DNA of 64,000 bases, taken from Petunia secreta (taxonomy: Eukaryota; Streptophyta; Magnoliopsida; Solanales; Solanaceae). The DNA lies in assembly GCA_029990175.1 (NCBI GenBank), contig JARKIP010000005.1, positions 52,379,001 to 52,443,000 of the forward strand. Reading direction: 5' to 3'. Below the pieces are notes generated by a model. That model was not told the DNA's origin and searched no databases. It saw nothing but the letters and a program-made list of their open reading frames with translations. Shown piece by piece: positions 1 to 12,914 of the stretch (the stretch's first letter is position 1; the number at the start of each line of letters is the position of its first letter). Both the position numbers and the translations under genes were made by a program.

Positions 1-1465
1 CCTCCCTAAGCACTTTAATTTTTTCCTTTCCACCATTCTTTTCAAAATCAAACAAGCAACCACAAAAAAATGCACAAGAAATTATCTCTCAAATTTAAGC
101 AATTAGCAACTTTACTTTTGCACAACACTAGCAAGGATTGAGATTTTTTTTCTTTCTTTTTTTCATTTTTTTTCTTTTCTATATTTTTCTCAACATTGCT
201 AATGATTCCTTTTCAAAATGCACCATATTTTTCTTTCATTGATTCCACTCAAAAGCCACCCAATCATCCAACCACAACTCCACAAACAATCTAATATTTT
301 TCAATTAAAGTGCTATAAGGAGTTAAGGGTTAAAAAAAAATAATTAAGAACAAAAGGGCTTAAGAAGGATAATATTCAATGGTAGGCTAATCAAGGCTAG
401 AAAGGCTTATCAAAGAAACGCCTGTATTATCTTCCGACTAGACCAAACTTAGGATTCCGCTTTGCACACACACGGGGCAAGTTCTAGACATTAATATGCG
501 AGCACGGAACATAGGAAAAGATACTCACATCACACATGGCACATAGTTCACTCAAGACGGTTTCATTCCAACTCTCGGTTTAAGCAAACAAGGTGCAACT
601 TTAAAAATTTAAGCACTAAGGCACAATGGTTCACAAAAGAGTCAAGTAGTTGAACCTAAGCACCTCAAGAGGGTCATTCAAATTTTTCTAGGAATGCATC
701 ACAATTTTAAAACCAAAAAGGGATTAAAAAAAAGCACATGCTCAAGTCTAAATTCACCGGTATCAGACAAACCAAAGGCACCTAGCATTCTACCATTTTC
801 CTAAAAGTTACTCTACTAACTAATACTATACTACTCCTAAAAAAATAAAAATTACCCGGTTCAAAGGTCTACCCATGGAAAAGAACCGAGGCCATAAGAA
901 AAACCACGGGGTGGATGACATGTACCATTAACTAAAACTTAAAAAAAATATTTTTGGAATTTTTCATTAGTTTTCTAATTTTTCTTTTTGCATTTTTTAT
1001 ATATTAAAGCAAGAAACAAATAAAAATAAAGTCAAGTGACAAAACTAAAAATTGCTAAAAAGAAATTCCTGATGGTACGGTCATCCATAACCTCTAAATT
1101 TTTGGGAATTCCCCCACCCCACACTTAAAACTAAGCAATGTCCTCAGTGCGATAAAAATAGAATACATGAGGTAAAGGAACTTCCCTGAATGGCAAATGG
1201 TCTAGCCCTTGGTGCTAGCATCCTCCAAGCTTCCGTATAACATGAGGTACTCAAACTTCCCCCAACACGTCATCAATATTAGGAAGGGGTGAGGACAACC
1301 CACACTTAAACTCGATATTACATGAACGTGCATTCCAAAGAATCACCCAAAGTAATATACAACCATAAAAATAATAATAAAAATAAATAAAAGTAAGGCA
1401 AGCAAATTGGGTTGCCTCCCAAGAAGCGCTTGATTTAACGTCGCGGCACGACGAAGACAACTTCA
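1..1465 (-). other. Element 0 noncoding tail region
   Basis: AT-rich sequence with long A or T runs and no ORF worth reporting. It includes a segment (about 1395-1465) whose minus strand reads as a short peptide containing DVKSSASWEATQFA, a sequence style often found downstream of integrase in plant Athila-type elements. I treat it as untranslated element tail rather than a gene. Confidence 0.55.
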
Positions 1466-2448
1466 TCACTTTTTCCTCCACCTTGAACTTCTGAATTGAA
1501 TTCCCAACTTTGCCTCAAACTTACGACTATGGTATTGGGGTGGTGACAAAAATACAAAAGGACCAAGTAACCAATGTCGCATTTTACACTTCTTAGCCTT
1601 TAAATAGGAGATGTCATTTTGTCTCCTCGGCATCAAAAACTTTAAAATATAGGCACCTTGTTCCTCCTCCTTTGGTTTCTTCATAGGCTTGGGTGGCTCA
1701 ATTTTCATGTCACCATCCAAACACATTGTTGAAAACCGATTAGAATGAGGTCCAATGTGCTTCAATTCTAAAATTTCATTACTTTTGACACCCTCACTTA
1801 CACAAACAATAGAGTCCTCAAATATGATTTTTTTTCCTCACTTGACTCTAAGGTAATTTTGTCAACTTCGGCATCCTCAACTAATATTGGATTGAATGGT
1901 AGAAATTTCACTTTTTTCTCCTCAAATTGGTTCCTGAGCTCTTCTATCTCAAATCTACTATTCACGAAAATTGATAATTGAGCATTAGACACATCAACCA
2001 TATCACTCAAATTCGCATCCAAGTCGTGAATAGCTAAACCAAATTGATCAATTTCTTGTGTGAGGTCCACACTTTCTTCTATAAATTGCCTCGTCATATT
2101 TGTTATTTCTTTAGAGAAATCCTCATACGCTTCAAAGAGTTCGATGTGCTCCATTATCCAAGTTTCGCTAACAACCTGTACTTTATCGCTCCTATCAAAC
2201 TCACAAATACTATTAGAATCATCACACCTATTGATTGGGAAAGGAGTACGACACTTAAGACAAGAATTCCCCAGACCACCATACAATTTGCAAAAGTTCC
2301 AGTCAAAGGTTGTAGAAAATTCACATAACCAGTCCCGTAGGGTTGAAAGACTTGGACAATTTTCCCACAAGTGAGTTCCTCCACACAGTAAACAAAGATC
2401 ATCCACTTTGAGCAACTATCATTCGACCAATTTTCATTAAAAGATGTC
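1466..2448 (-). pseudogene. Element 0 ORF: zinc-knuckle-like protein, frameshifted
   Basis: The first ATG after the primer site (about 2448) begins MTSFNENWSND. A frame change near 2415 is needed to continue into a 205-residue open frame (2415-1798), and another near 1790 to continue into a 99-residue frame ending at 1466. Near the N-terminus is a CCHC-like motif, CLLCGGTHLWENC (C-x2-C-x3-H-x4-C), which suggests nucleic-acid binding of the gag zinc-knuckle type. The middle is acidic with coiled-coil-like heptads. The C-terminal piece is basic (KPMKKPKEEE, SSRWRKK). No capsid, protease or RT domain is seen. It sits directly behind the primer site, where gag normally is. Whether it is a gag derivative or an unrelated protein carried by this non-autonomous family is not decidable here. 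Confidence 0.5.
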
Positions 2449-2543
2449 ATGTTAACAAGCAACACAGTAATAAACTAGACAAAAAAATAAAACCTGAATA
2501 GAAAATAATAAATTGTTCAAAAAAGAAATCAGTCAATTATTTA

Positions 2544-2562
2544 GTCCCCGGCAACGGTGCCA
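2544..2562 (-). other. Element 0 primer binding site
   Basis: The minus strand reads TGGCACCGTTGCCGGGGAC, six bases inside the LTR end at 2569. It is one base off the TGGCGCCGTTGCCGGGGA primer site common in Athila-type plant elements. It fixes the orientation of element 0 as minus. Confidence 0.75.
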
Positions 2563-2568
2563 AAAACT

Positions 2569-3364
2569 TGTTGCTCCCAAACGCACACGCATGTATACGT
2601 GGTCGACAAGTAATAAAGTGATAAGTACAGTATCGTTTCCAGGAGGACTATTGTTCAGACTGAGTCCTAGCAAACAATTTTTCTAACGACTACTCAGGGA
2701 TCTTTTTCGATGATAATTTATAATTTACTAACTGAGCAAGCAATAATTAAAGACAAGAAATTGCAGTCAAGTAATAGAGCAAATTATAGGTTGTTATCAA
2801 TAAAAGAGAAACATTCCAGGGTCACAGTTACGAACAATCCAGTTGAGTTTTTCCAGTTGATTCTACTTCTTGATTTCCTAGATTGCTAACTAACAAGTTA
2901 ATTATATTCGTGAAACCCTGTCGATTCTTCACGAGTCTATGCAGGCTAATCTAACGCCTATATTTCTATGGAATTAAATCACATGCATGCATTAAAGAAC
3001 TCTGTATTTAGCTAAGCAAGGCGAATAGGTATATGTCTATCCTACCCGCAAATCTAATCTCTGATGCCTAGGTACACAATCAAGCCCTATTCTTTCTTAT
3101 TTGCATTTACAAGTTCCCTCTATCGAGTTCAACTTGTAAACCGTAGATAGTGTTCAATTACCGGGCCCTAATAACCAAACAATTAGGCTCAAGAAAGAAT
3201 AAACAATCTGTAATGGTAAATCAATAGGAAGAAATCAACTTTCAAATGTCAACCTTCATGTAATTGCTCTAACCCTAGAACGATAGGTTTAGCTACTCAT
3301 ATTCATAATAACAACACAAGAATTCATGGAAGAAATATGAAATATTGTAATAGATGATGAAGAG
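2569..3364 (-). repeat. Element 0 5' LTR, inner part
   Basis: Starts on the plus strand with TGTTGCTCCC next to the primer site, so it is the 3' end of the 5' LTR read on minus. It is cut at 3364 by element A, whose target duplication AAGAG occupies 3360-3364. It resumes at 23477. Confidence 0.7.
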
Positions 3365-6300
3365 TGTTGAACCCCAAAAATTACCCTTTCTTTAAGAAAA
3401 GGTAGGTTTCGAGTATAATGTTCAACAAAATGGGATTCCAAAGGGCTTTCTTTGGAGTCGCCACCTAATTTAGGAGAATTAGGAACCAAGTAATTAAATA
3501 GTGCGTGCAAGCACTCCGTTTTAAGGAAGTGGTCTATTTCAGAGATTCTAAGTAAGAGGTTCAATTATTTTCGAGAGAATGTTTCAATTTGGAAGCACTT
3601 TCGAAAATCCACAAAATGTGGTTAATCCTTCGGTTTTCACAAAATAGCTAAATAATACGATTTTCAAAAGTATTTAACTTTCAGTTTAAAGCGGCACTAA
3701 TTGAATTTAAAATCAAGTATACATAAAAAAGGTAGGGAAAATAAATGACTTTAATAAGAAAAATAATTGACTTGAAGACTTGTATTAAAGTTGTATTTTA
3801 AAAGCAATTTTAAGATTATTACGAATTGGCTTGCACGCATTATTTAACTAAAAGATTCAAAATTCGTAAATAAGATGGAGATTCTAAAGAAATAAAATAT
3901 TCACAAAATAACTCAATAAAAAACTAGACATTCATTCATAATCAATCAAGTAAATTATTCTACAATAATTAATTATCTATGGGGATTCCTATAGACATGC
4001 AATTTCTAAGGGATAGAGGGAAGAGAGAAGGATTTAGAAGAAGAACCCAAAAATCACGGATTGAATGACTACTTTTATTTTTTACATTATGCCCATGAGC
4101 CTAAGTTATATTAAGCGGCTCAACAAAGCACTTTCTATGATCTTCACTTCTTGAATCTTGAGCCTGGACTCGCCCCCAATGTGACTCCAATGCAATACAC
4201 TATCCCCATTTGTGAATTTAGCCAACTCGTCCCCAAGGAGTATCATGCAAAAGAAAATGAAAGATAAGAAATTAGTATATGTAAATGAAACCGAACTGCA
4301 TATGAATCAACAGTTTTATCATGCCTACATTCACAATTTAGATAACATTAACAGTGAAGAATCTTAGTGAGCAAAAGACCAACTTAACATTTTATTCAGC
4401 GCCAATATGGAAATGAATCAACTGGAAGGATCACTGCGTGTGTCAATTCAAGCAATTAGCTGATTTTCTTAAGCTAAGAGTACGACTAAATGCTTAACTT
4501 GTAATTAAGAGGAAAGTCCAAATCAGATAACAAATGATGAAACTTGACTGCTGAACATCTTTTACGGAAGAGCAACTCATGAAATTTCCAACAAGCAGGC
4601 AGATTTCTAATATTCCCACTAGCACCTTCAACTACCATAAGCTAACACGACAGACCTTTGCACTTTACTAAACTGGAAAACAAATCTTATCTCTAAACAC
4701 TGCACATCTACAACTCCTAACCACACCAAACACTCTTACAAGCTACAAACCATGAAACAACTTGCAGCGATACAACTTCTCATTGCCCCGACCTAGATTA
4801 GCCCGCTTTCTCCTTTCTTCATCATTCAACAATACCTTGGAAACATCTCCTCTAATAAACTACTGCATATCCAAACTCCTCACAACCATGAAACAGGGAC
4901 TGGAGCGACCTAACAGATACTAATTCCACCTGAAACTCTCACACTCCAAAACCTGGACTTCTGCTAATACACATACCTTGAGCTCACCAATACCAGACTA
5001 CATATTGTTGCTGCAACTATTCAAACAACCTCAAACAGCCTCCCTGAGCTCCTTTACTCCTCCATACACCTGCAGATCAATCTCTCAGCTAGAAACGGAA
5101 ACATCTCACACTTTTGAAAACTTCTACAACCTCCTGAACATCTGCTAACCCCCAAAAGAAACTCATAGACACCCTGCACCACACCCTGCACCCCTATACA
5201 ACACCCTACACCTCTGCCTATTCCCCTGAACAAACCAGAGACCAGGCCAGACCCTTTGCCTACCACCAAACAACCTGCACACAAACACACTGCTGCCTCC
5301 TATTCTCTTCAGAACCACCACTTTTATCACTTACAAATGGCCTAAAACCTGAAGCAGTTTCATTTCCATGCACAAACAAAGAACATAATACATTCACCAA
5401 GATTTGAGCTTTATAAGACAGAAAACCAGAGGCATTGAATCATTTTCATAGAAGCGACCACTTTCGGATGTAAAGATCTGAACTTTATGCATTTAAATAG
5501 AACAAGCAACATGTTTCCCCTAAACTCCAAATGAATCATACTAATCAGTCTTCTATATGTTCATTATAACGACAGTTTAAAATATTTTAGCAGTGCATAC
5601 ATAGTTCCGGGGATAACACTCCACATACACAAACACACTATTACAAAGATCACATTTTAGAACAAATGAAATAAAAAATGGCAGTGAGGTGAGGTTATCA
5701 CCTTTTTAAGGGCAGTGAACCAAGGTCGAGGATCCGAAACGATGTCACTCGAACAAAACGATGGCTCAATCAATGAAGAAACGACCCAAAAACGAGAAGC
5801 GATAAAGCAAAATACAAAGAAAAACCAGAAACAGTAGCAATATCTCTTGCACTTTCCAGAAAAAACTAAAGAAATACTTTTATTAGTGTATATGCTGCCA
5901 TTTGATATATGTGAACTGCTGCTGCTATTTTTGTTATCAAAACCTCAACCCTTTCCCCTTAAAATGAGAATAAAAAATTAGAATTTATACCTGAGAATGC
6001 TAGGGTTTGGGATTCTTTTGAATTCCAAGAGCCACCCTCAGTTTTTCCACCTTTTCTTTAAGGAAGGAGGGTGAAAATGGTCTAATCCTTTCCAGGATCG
6101 TACCACTTTCACTCTCTATCCCTAGGAAATAGCCGTTACTTTGGATCAAACGGTTCGGATCGAAACTTGATTCAAACGTACGATGGAGATTCGAGACAGC
6201 TGGTTGTACGAAGTTAAACGATGTGGAGAATCGTGGGGGGACCATTCGTACGAAATTTGGACTGATTTGAGGAGGGAATCGACGGGTTTGAAGCGGGTCG

Positions 6301-6607
6301 CGAGGAGGGATTTGGGCAAACGGGTTAGGGATTAGGGGGAATTGGGAATATCTGATTAAGGGGGGTGTAAATATTATATATACTGTTTGCATAGATAAGC
6401 CAATTTTACGGGGAAGGAACAGTTTTAGCCTCTCTAAAGGTTCAATTAATCAAAGGATTGCATGGGTATGCTGAAATTGAGCTATGTATTGGGATTATGG
6501 CCTTTTCCCTTTAAATTTAGCAACTTGGTTATTTAAAATTATAATTTAGCCCTTCCAATTAAATACACTTTAAAATTTAAAATTCGGGACAAAATTGGGT
6601 GTCAACA
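3365..6607 (-). repeat. Element A 3' LTR
   Basis: Direct repeat of 20229-23471. On the minus strand it begins TGTTGACACCCAATTTTGTC and ends GGGGTTCAACA. It contains small ORFs that are also present in the partner copy; I do not annotate them as genes. Confidence 0.92.
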
Positions 6608-6621
6608 GCTGCCCCTCTTTA
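6608..6621 (-). other. Element A polypurine tract
   Basis: The minus strand reads TAAAGAGGGGCAGC immediately before the 3' LTR start. A purine-rich run at this position is the expected plus-strand primer. Confidence 0.65.
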
Positions 6622-9600
6622 CTCGGAAAGGATGAAAGAGTTTTTAGGGTAAAGAAGTTGACGAGAAACCAATTTTGTCACGACAAAGCCAAGTACTTTG
6701 ATTCCAAGGACCAAAGTGCGAGGCTTAAGGACATGGCCGAACTCTGGTTTCCGAGTTGCCTACATATCTCGGGCTGAAAGAAGATCAGGCCATATGTAGT
6801 TCAACAACACTTAGACACGAAAACTCGCACGATTGACAGAAATGACGCACGAATAGGAAAGAAGACAGACTGACGTCCTAATCCGAAACAAAAGATTAGG
6901 ATAGAATTTGCTTGTTCGAGTGCGATTCCTCAGATCCTCGTTGACGAGTCTAGCTCATATCAACGATTGCCCCAGTTCACTGCTAACAAAAAGTTCCACG
7001 TTATGCTCCAAATGCTGATGCGGTACTTCCAAAATCCTGTAATAAACTTGACAAACGGTAAGCGAACAACTGCTAATAAACTGTAATAATTGGAATAAGA
7101 AATAGATAAAGTAATAAAATTGTAAATGCGGGTTGCGGTATCATTGATAAGTTCTTCCTTCGATCAACTGACAAAGTACTCCGCCCGGAGAACCTCTAAG
7201 CTGATCCTTTTTCTGAAACAGTAAATCAAGACAATAAGTAAAGCGAGAACGAATCGTAAAGTGCAAGGCTTTCATAAGATAAGTTGACTAACGAGACATA
7301 ATATCTCAAGTCGACTTGGCTAATCTATATCCTACGCAGGTAACATAACGTTCATTTATAAGGCGAACGAGCCCAAAACATTCAATTGTAAGGCGAATGA
7401 GCCTAAAACGTTCAATATAAAGAAAATGCAAAGAAAGGAGGGTCTCGGGGCTGACCTGTTAACCTGAAAAGTAAAACAAGACGTAATACAAAGAAAATGC
7501 GAAGGCATAATTTAAAGCAAGTGCAAAGCGATTTTAACAATCTTGACAAATCAACTGGCAAGCCGGTCGGACACGCAGCAAGGAGGGTCTCGGGGTTGAT
7601 TGTTGACAAATCAGCTGGCAATCCGGTCTGGCACAAAGCAAGGAGGGTCTCAGGGCTGACCTGTTAACCTGAAAGTAAAACAAGTTATAATATAAAGCAA
7701 GTGCAAAGGCATAATTGAAAGCAAGTGCAAAGCAATCTAGCGTAAAATGTAAAGCAACGCAAAAGCGATTTAGCGAATCAATAGGTGTGAAAGTCCAACA
7801 AGAGAGAAGCCCCGTCTGGTGGTCAACCTGAAGAACGTAAAGCAAGGGATTAATTTTAAAGCAAGTGCGATGACATAATTTAAAGCAAGCGCAAAGAAAA
7901 TCAGTGCGGGAATGTAGAGCAAAGCAAGAGCCATTCGGCGAATCAATAGGCGAGATAGTCCAATAAAGGGGATCCTCGTAGCCGATGGTCAACCTAGAAG
8001 AGTAAAGCAAGGCGTTAATTTTAAAGCAAGTGCGAGGACATAATTCAAAGCAAGTGCAAAGAAAAGTAGTGCGGAAATGTAGTCAGTGCGATAGCCATTG
8101 ATAAATCAATTGGCGAGACAATCCGGCAAGGATGGCCTTGTGCGGATTATCATCCGAAATAAAGCGATGCCATATTTGGCTTAGTTTTGAAAACACAAAA
8201 CATGCCTTGGCTTTGTCGCCTATTAGGAATGAAAGTCATAGAGGTGGAAATGCTGCCTGTTTGGCAATAACTCATGACAGAGCATAATGCTTTAAGTCAT
8301 GAAAATGGCAATACGACGCAATTTGCAAGGCAACTTTGGATGCGCGTCCAATAAATTGTTCATCCATAGTGCAAATGATCCTCTCATTGCAAGCTTTCTC
8401 GTTCCTGCTCTCAAAGAAAAATTTGTTAGTTTTGGATAGGGGCGTTTGATTTGTGCTGATTCATCTTGAACTTGATGTCGCTGCTCTCTCGTTCTTCTTT
8501 AGACTTGGGCTTGCAAATTATACTCAGAGACTTGACTTATGAACTCAATATTGTATAATATTTCAAGATAGAAGCAAAGTAAAGTAATTGATAAAATATT
8601 AAACAAATAATCATTGATATGAAACCGAAAGTTATAATGCATTTAAAAATTTCTGCTTTAACTCAAACTCATGACATATCTCGAAACAAATTGAACGTCC
8701 TTTTTCTTTGCGACTTGTGCTAATCTTGAATACTTTAAAACTCTGCCACTTCATCCTTTGATAAGTAATACCAATTTTGCAAAAATCTGCCCTAGTTATA
8801 ATCTTTATGCCTTCGAACTCTTTTTGCAAAATTTGCCCCAGGTTCTATCTTCCATGTCTTCAATTCATCTTGCAAAATTTGCCCCAGTTGCTTGCTTTAG
8901 GGAAAACCAAAAATTTCAATATTATAGAGTCGAGCCCGTTAAGAGCGCCTACGTATCCCTCCACGGAAAACAGACTGTGCGTAGTTCTGCTTACATAAAG
9001 ATTTTTGGGGAAGTATGGCAATCTAAGTATGAAACCGCATCCGAATTGGAAAACATATACATCTGCCCAGATGCATATTTAGGAATTACATCATCAAAAG
9101 ATAAACAAGCTTAAGGTATTACAATATGTTGACCGAATCCGATAAGGATTGCCTACTTATCCTTTTGCCATTCCAGGAATCAGGTCAGAAGTAGTTCAAA
9201 ATACATAAAAGAGGAAATAGGGGATTCCTGTGCTAGTGCAACCGAACTCTATATGAGTTGCCTACGTATCCCGCCTCGGGAATCAGGTTACACGTAGTTC
9301 GCATTACATCAAAGATTACATCCAAACCAATGCTAACTTGCGGTTGCTTCAGACATAGTATCTCTTGACAAAATCTGCGCTGATTATCTTATCCCAAACT
9401 TGAGCACGAATATTTGCCAGTATTAGTGTTCTTCCACATAATGACATTGCTAATCTTGATGCAAATTTTCATGTTGCTTCTTCTTAAGTAGGAAAGAGCT
9501 TCTTCAACACAATTGCCCCGGTTTGAAGTAAACTATTCAAATCTTATCTTCGCGCATTCAACATCTTCCAACTTATCTTCTTGAATGGTTTCTCAAATAA

Positions 9601-10029
9601 AAGTCTTTCATTTGTATAGATAAAATGCTTCGGCTCCAATTGCCGGCAAATAAAGATGCCCCAGTTTGAAGTTCTAACGGTAATGTAATATCCAAAGAGT
9701 GCAAGAGTAACTTTCCAATGCATCATCCTTAAATTGTTCAGTTGTTTCATTATAGGTCACAAGCCAAGTTCAAGCAGGTTTTGTTATTTTTAATTTGAAA
9801 CAATAGTAAGTATATTAATCAAAAGCAAATAATAAAGCCCATGAATAGTTAAAGTATAGCAAAATAATAAGGTAGGAATGCAGTGCATTTGTTTATTCAA
9901 AACCTAATTTAGGAAGGCATACAACATAAAAGTAAACATGCAGGATTTAAAAGAGTTATTTGAAAGACATAAACATAAACAAAGTGCAAAACACAATTCA
10001 GGGCCTCAAGCTGACTGTGATGCCAAAAC
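6622..10029 (-). other. Element A noncoding tail
   Basis: About 3.4 kb between the end of gag and the 3' LTR, with no credible ORF. It contains recurring 'tgcctacgtatcc'-like segments (near 6750, 8950, 9150 and 9250) next to 'aatcaggt..acgtagttc' strings, typical of the 3' region of large solanaceous Tat/Ogre elements, and a degenerate tandem array at 7430-8130. Confidence 0.6.
7430..8130. repeat. Degenerate tandem repeat in element A tail
   Basis: Three to four imperfect units of roughly 170-200 bp. Each contains variants of 'aaagcaagtgcaaagc', 'gcgaatcaataggcgaga', 'tccaa..a.gg' and 'tcaacctgaa.agtaaagcaa'. Units at about 7510, 7690, 7860 and 8030 can be lined up by eye. No function is evident. 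Confidence 0.6.
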
Positions 10030-12157
10030 AAAAATAGGGAGCTCATTCATCAAGTCTCTTTTGGACCACAAGTCCAATTAGCCATCACATCACTTGGTTC
10101 AGCATTCTGCACATGTGGCTCTTTCTCAGAACCTTCAATAGTTGCACTTCATTTCAATCCATCATTCAAGAATAGGCTACCAACACCTTCAATCAAATTC
10201 TGCATGGCCATTTCTGGTGCTTGGACAAATGACTGGTTCAATGGTAAAAGAGGTTGTATCATGACACTAGTCGGCTTCTTCTCGGACTCAACCTTTTCCA
10301 TCTTTCATTTAGCGGGGTTGCCACCTAGGCCAAAAGTTCCCTCATTCTTTGGCAATAGAGTTAGTGCTTGCTTAGGTACCTTAAAAGCAATATTATCAAC
10401 CTTTACATCATAGATAGAGACTATGGTGCCCTTCAGATTTGGTTCTTCCTCAAGAGAAATCATATTAACTGCATCGTTACCAAGATTGGGAAGAGGATTA
10501 TCATGCACATTTGGCTAAGTGTCGGCGAGTTGAATGGTGCCTGCTTTGATTAAACCCTCGACCTTGTCTTTGAAAGTATAACATCTCTCAATATCATGGC
10601 CGGCTACCCCTGAGTGATAAGCACAGTGCTTATTTGCATCATACCATTTATGTGGTGGGTTTGGAGAGTTATCAGTGATAGGATGCACAACTCTCGCATT
10701 TCTTAATCTCTCAAAAAGCTGACCATATGACTCGGCTAGGGGAGTATAGGTTTTGATTGCTCTCATTTCGTAATTCTGATTAAACCCTTGCACATTGGGA
10801 CGAACAGGAGGACGAGGCTGGTAATTCTGGGGTGCTTGAAAATTTAGCTGACGAGGATATTGATTGGGTGCATGTGCTCTAGGTTGGTAGTAATTTGCTT
10901 GTGCATTGTAAACCGGATAAGGAACAGGCGGCATCTGGTAGTGAGTGGGGTAGTTTGGGTAATATGGGCTTTGGTAGGTGGGAAAAGCAGACGAATTGTC
11001 AAAATTCAACTTTCCATCCAGTCGACGCTCGATGTCTCCCACAACAGCTCCCACTTCCTCTTTCTTCTTTTTGTTAAAGCCATTACCAGACCCAAACTGG
11101 ATTGCCTTACTTGTAGCTTGCAAAGCGGCCAAATTTGTAATCCTACCAGATTTCAGACCAGCTTCATACATCTCCCCCATTTTCACTAGATTGGCAAAAG
11201 TAGAGTTAGTCATGGATGTCATTCGATCACAGTAGAATTCATCCAATGTCTCGATGAAATGTCCCACAAACTCTTCCTCACTCATGGGAGGCTTAACTTT
11301 GGCAGCCTCACTCCTCCAACGTACCGCGTATTCCCTAAAGGTCTCGGTCGACTTCTTCCTAAACCTTGCAATAGCCAATCGATCTAATGGTATTTCAGCA
11401 TGGAAACCAAAATGCTCCATGAAGTCGTGAGCCATACTCCTCCAGTTAATCCATTTCGAGGGATCCTTCTCGGAGTACCAGTCTAAAGCTTCGCCTTCAA
11501 GACTATGAATGAATAATTTCATACGGAGCTCTTCATTCTTCCCCACTCCCAAGGTTTCACAGTACCTTCTCAAATGGGCTCGGGGGTTGCCTTTACCATC
11601 AAACTTAACAAACTTTGGTACTTTGTACCCTTCTGGGTATTCAATCCCAGGATGAACACACAAGTCTTCATATTCTAGACTTTCCTTGTCCTTGCCTTTT
11701 GATGTTTTGCTAAGAGCACTCATCACCCAACCTTGTACTTTTTTCTCCAAATCTTCACCTCCATCGATTGCTTTTTCGGCTCTTCTAACACCATTTTGAA
11801 ACTTCACATAAGGAGGATTGGTGTAATCATCAATTTGCACAATAGGAACATCTTGCCCACCAGATACCGCCACTTGGACTAATGGTGGGGATGGATTTTC
11901 AGTATAAGCTTGCGGGATGGGTTCATTTTGGTAAGTGGAGGTTTGGTATGGATATGGAGTGCGTGTCTAATAATAAGTATTGGCATGGTGCGGGGTGTAT
12001 GATGGGTATTGTTGATGTGATGGGTAGATGGGTGGTCGGTTGATTGTTTGGCTAGATTGAGCGTTATTTGGAAGTGGAGCTTGGGCAAATGGCAAGTTGC
12101 TTTGGTGGACTGGTGCTTTTAGAGAATTGTGGGTGTTCAAAGGTGTGTTTATATTGG
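10030..12157 (-). pseudogene. Element A gag, main part
   Basis: The longest open stretch (11873-10515, 452 codons) encodes a Tat/Ogre-type gag. It runs from a conserved region (YEDLCVHPGIEYPEGYKVPK) through the capsid core (LRRYCETLGVG, DWYSEKDPSKWINWRSMAHDF, ETFREYAVRWRSEAAKVKPP) to a His/Cys segment near its end (CAYHSGVAGHDIERC). Coding similarity extends upstream through a proline/asparagine/tyrosine-rich N-terminal region (12157-11880, stop near 11968) and downstream past a TAG after QLADT (about 10515) towards 10030, with more stops. The N-terminal end is separated from this part by element B and resumes at 18592-18846. Structural protein of the particle; the copy is inactive because of stops and the insertion. 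Confidence 0.85.
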
Positions 12158-12899
12158 TGATAAGACCCAAATCGAGCAACGATCCAAAAGCACCATCCAA
12201 GGCCAAGGAAGAGCACTTCAAGGTCATGCATTGGGACGCCATGGAAAGAAGAGCATCCGAGACAAAATTCGAAGTGTTACAAGAAGCTTTAGGAAGAGGC
12301 GGACAGCCTACGGATTGAGGCGGACCGCCTAAGGATTGATTGCTCTCTGGATTCCAAGAGGCGGACCAAGGAGGCGGAGCGCCTAGAGGAGCTGAGGCGG
12401 ACCGCCTAAGGCATGGGGCGGGCGCCTCCCCCTGTGCAAGTTTGACGGGATTTTGACTTTAAGTCGCTATGTAATTCCTAGTATGCCCCTACGTGGCTTA
12501 TGACTTTAGAACCTATTTTAAGGGTACTTTAGGCCTTTCCGTATGTCTTGAATGAGGCCTATAAATACTCCATAGCTTAGCATTATTCCTTAGTTAAGTT
12601 AGCTATTATGATGAATGATTGATTGTCAATGACAATGTTCAAGAGTGGATTCTCTTTGAATGAAAACCCTTTGAAACGGTTTGAGTTTACTAGTGGATTC
12701 TAGTTGAACCCCAAACCACCCCCGATCATTCTATTTGCAAGTCCCAGGTGTGGCTCGAGGGTAGTTGCATAGTGTAGGTCCTCCTTGACACCGATACGAG
12801 GGTATTATGGAACGAGTTCTCCATAGTTACTTCGTAGGGAGTTCGAGTAGTGTCTCGCTCTTTATCTTTATTTCCGCGTTTCGTTTTTGATTCTTATCA
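12158..12899 (+). repeat. Element B 5' LTR
   Basis: Starts TGATAAG, ends CTTATCA. A cluster of GC-rich short palindromes lies at 12293-12425 and a TATAAATA box at 12560-12567. Confidence 0.93.
12560..12567 (+). promoter_or_regulatory. TATA box in element B LTR
   Basis: TATAAATA at the expected U3/R position; the 3' LTR has the same box at 18247-18254. Transcription would start a few tens of bases downstream. Inferred from motif and position only. Confidence 0.65.
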
Positions 12900-12902
12900 T
12901 CT

Positions 12903-12914
12903 TGGTATCAGAGC
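12903..12914 (+). other. Element B primer binding site (initiator Met)
   Basis: TGGTATCAGAGC, complementary to the 3' end of initiator tRNA-Met, three bases after the 5' LTR. Confidence 0.9.

Noticed and set aside
5054..5290. 78-codon ORF in both LTRs of A (partner 21919-22155)
   Set aside because: Cys/Gly-rich translation of a low-complexity CA-rich strand; no domain, no start context.
6000..6392. 130-codon minus-strand ORF in the LTR of element A, also open in the other LTR (22865-23257)
   Set aside because: The eight base differences between copies change seven residues and none is silent. Both copies were identical at insertion and have drifted for only about 2%, so an open frame is not evidence of function.
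7430..8130. CRISPR-like or satellite array
   Set aside because: Units are long, degenerate and lack regular spacers; the setting is a plant retroelement tail.
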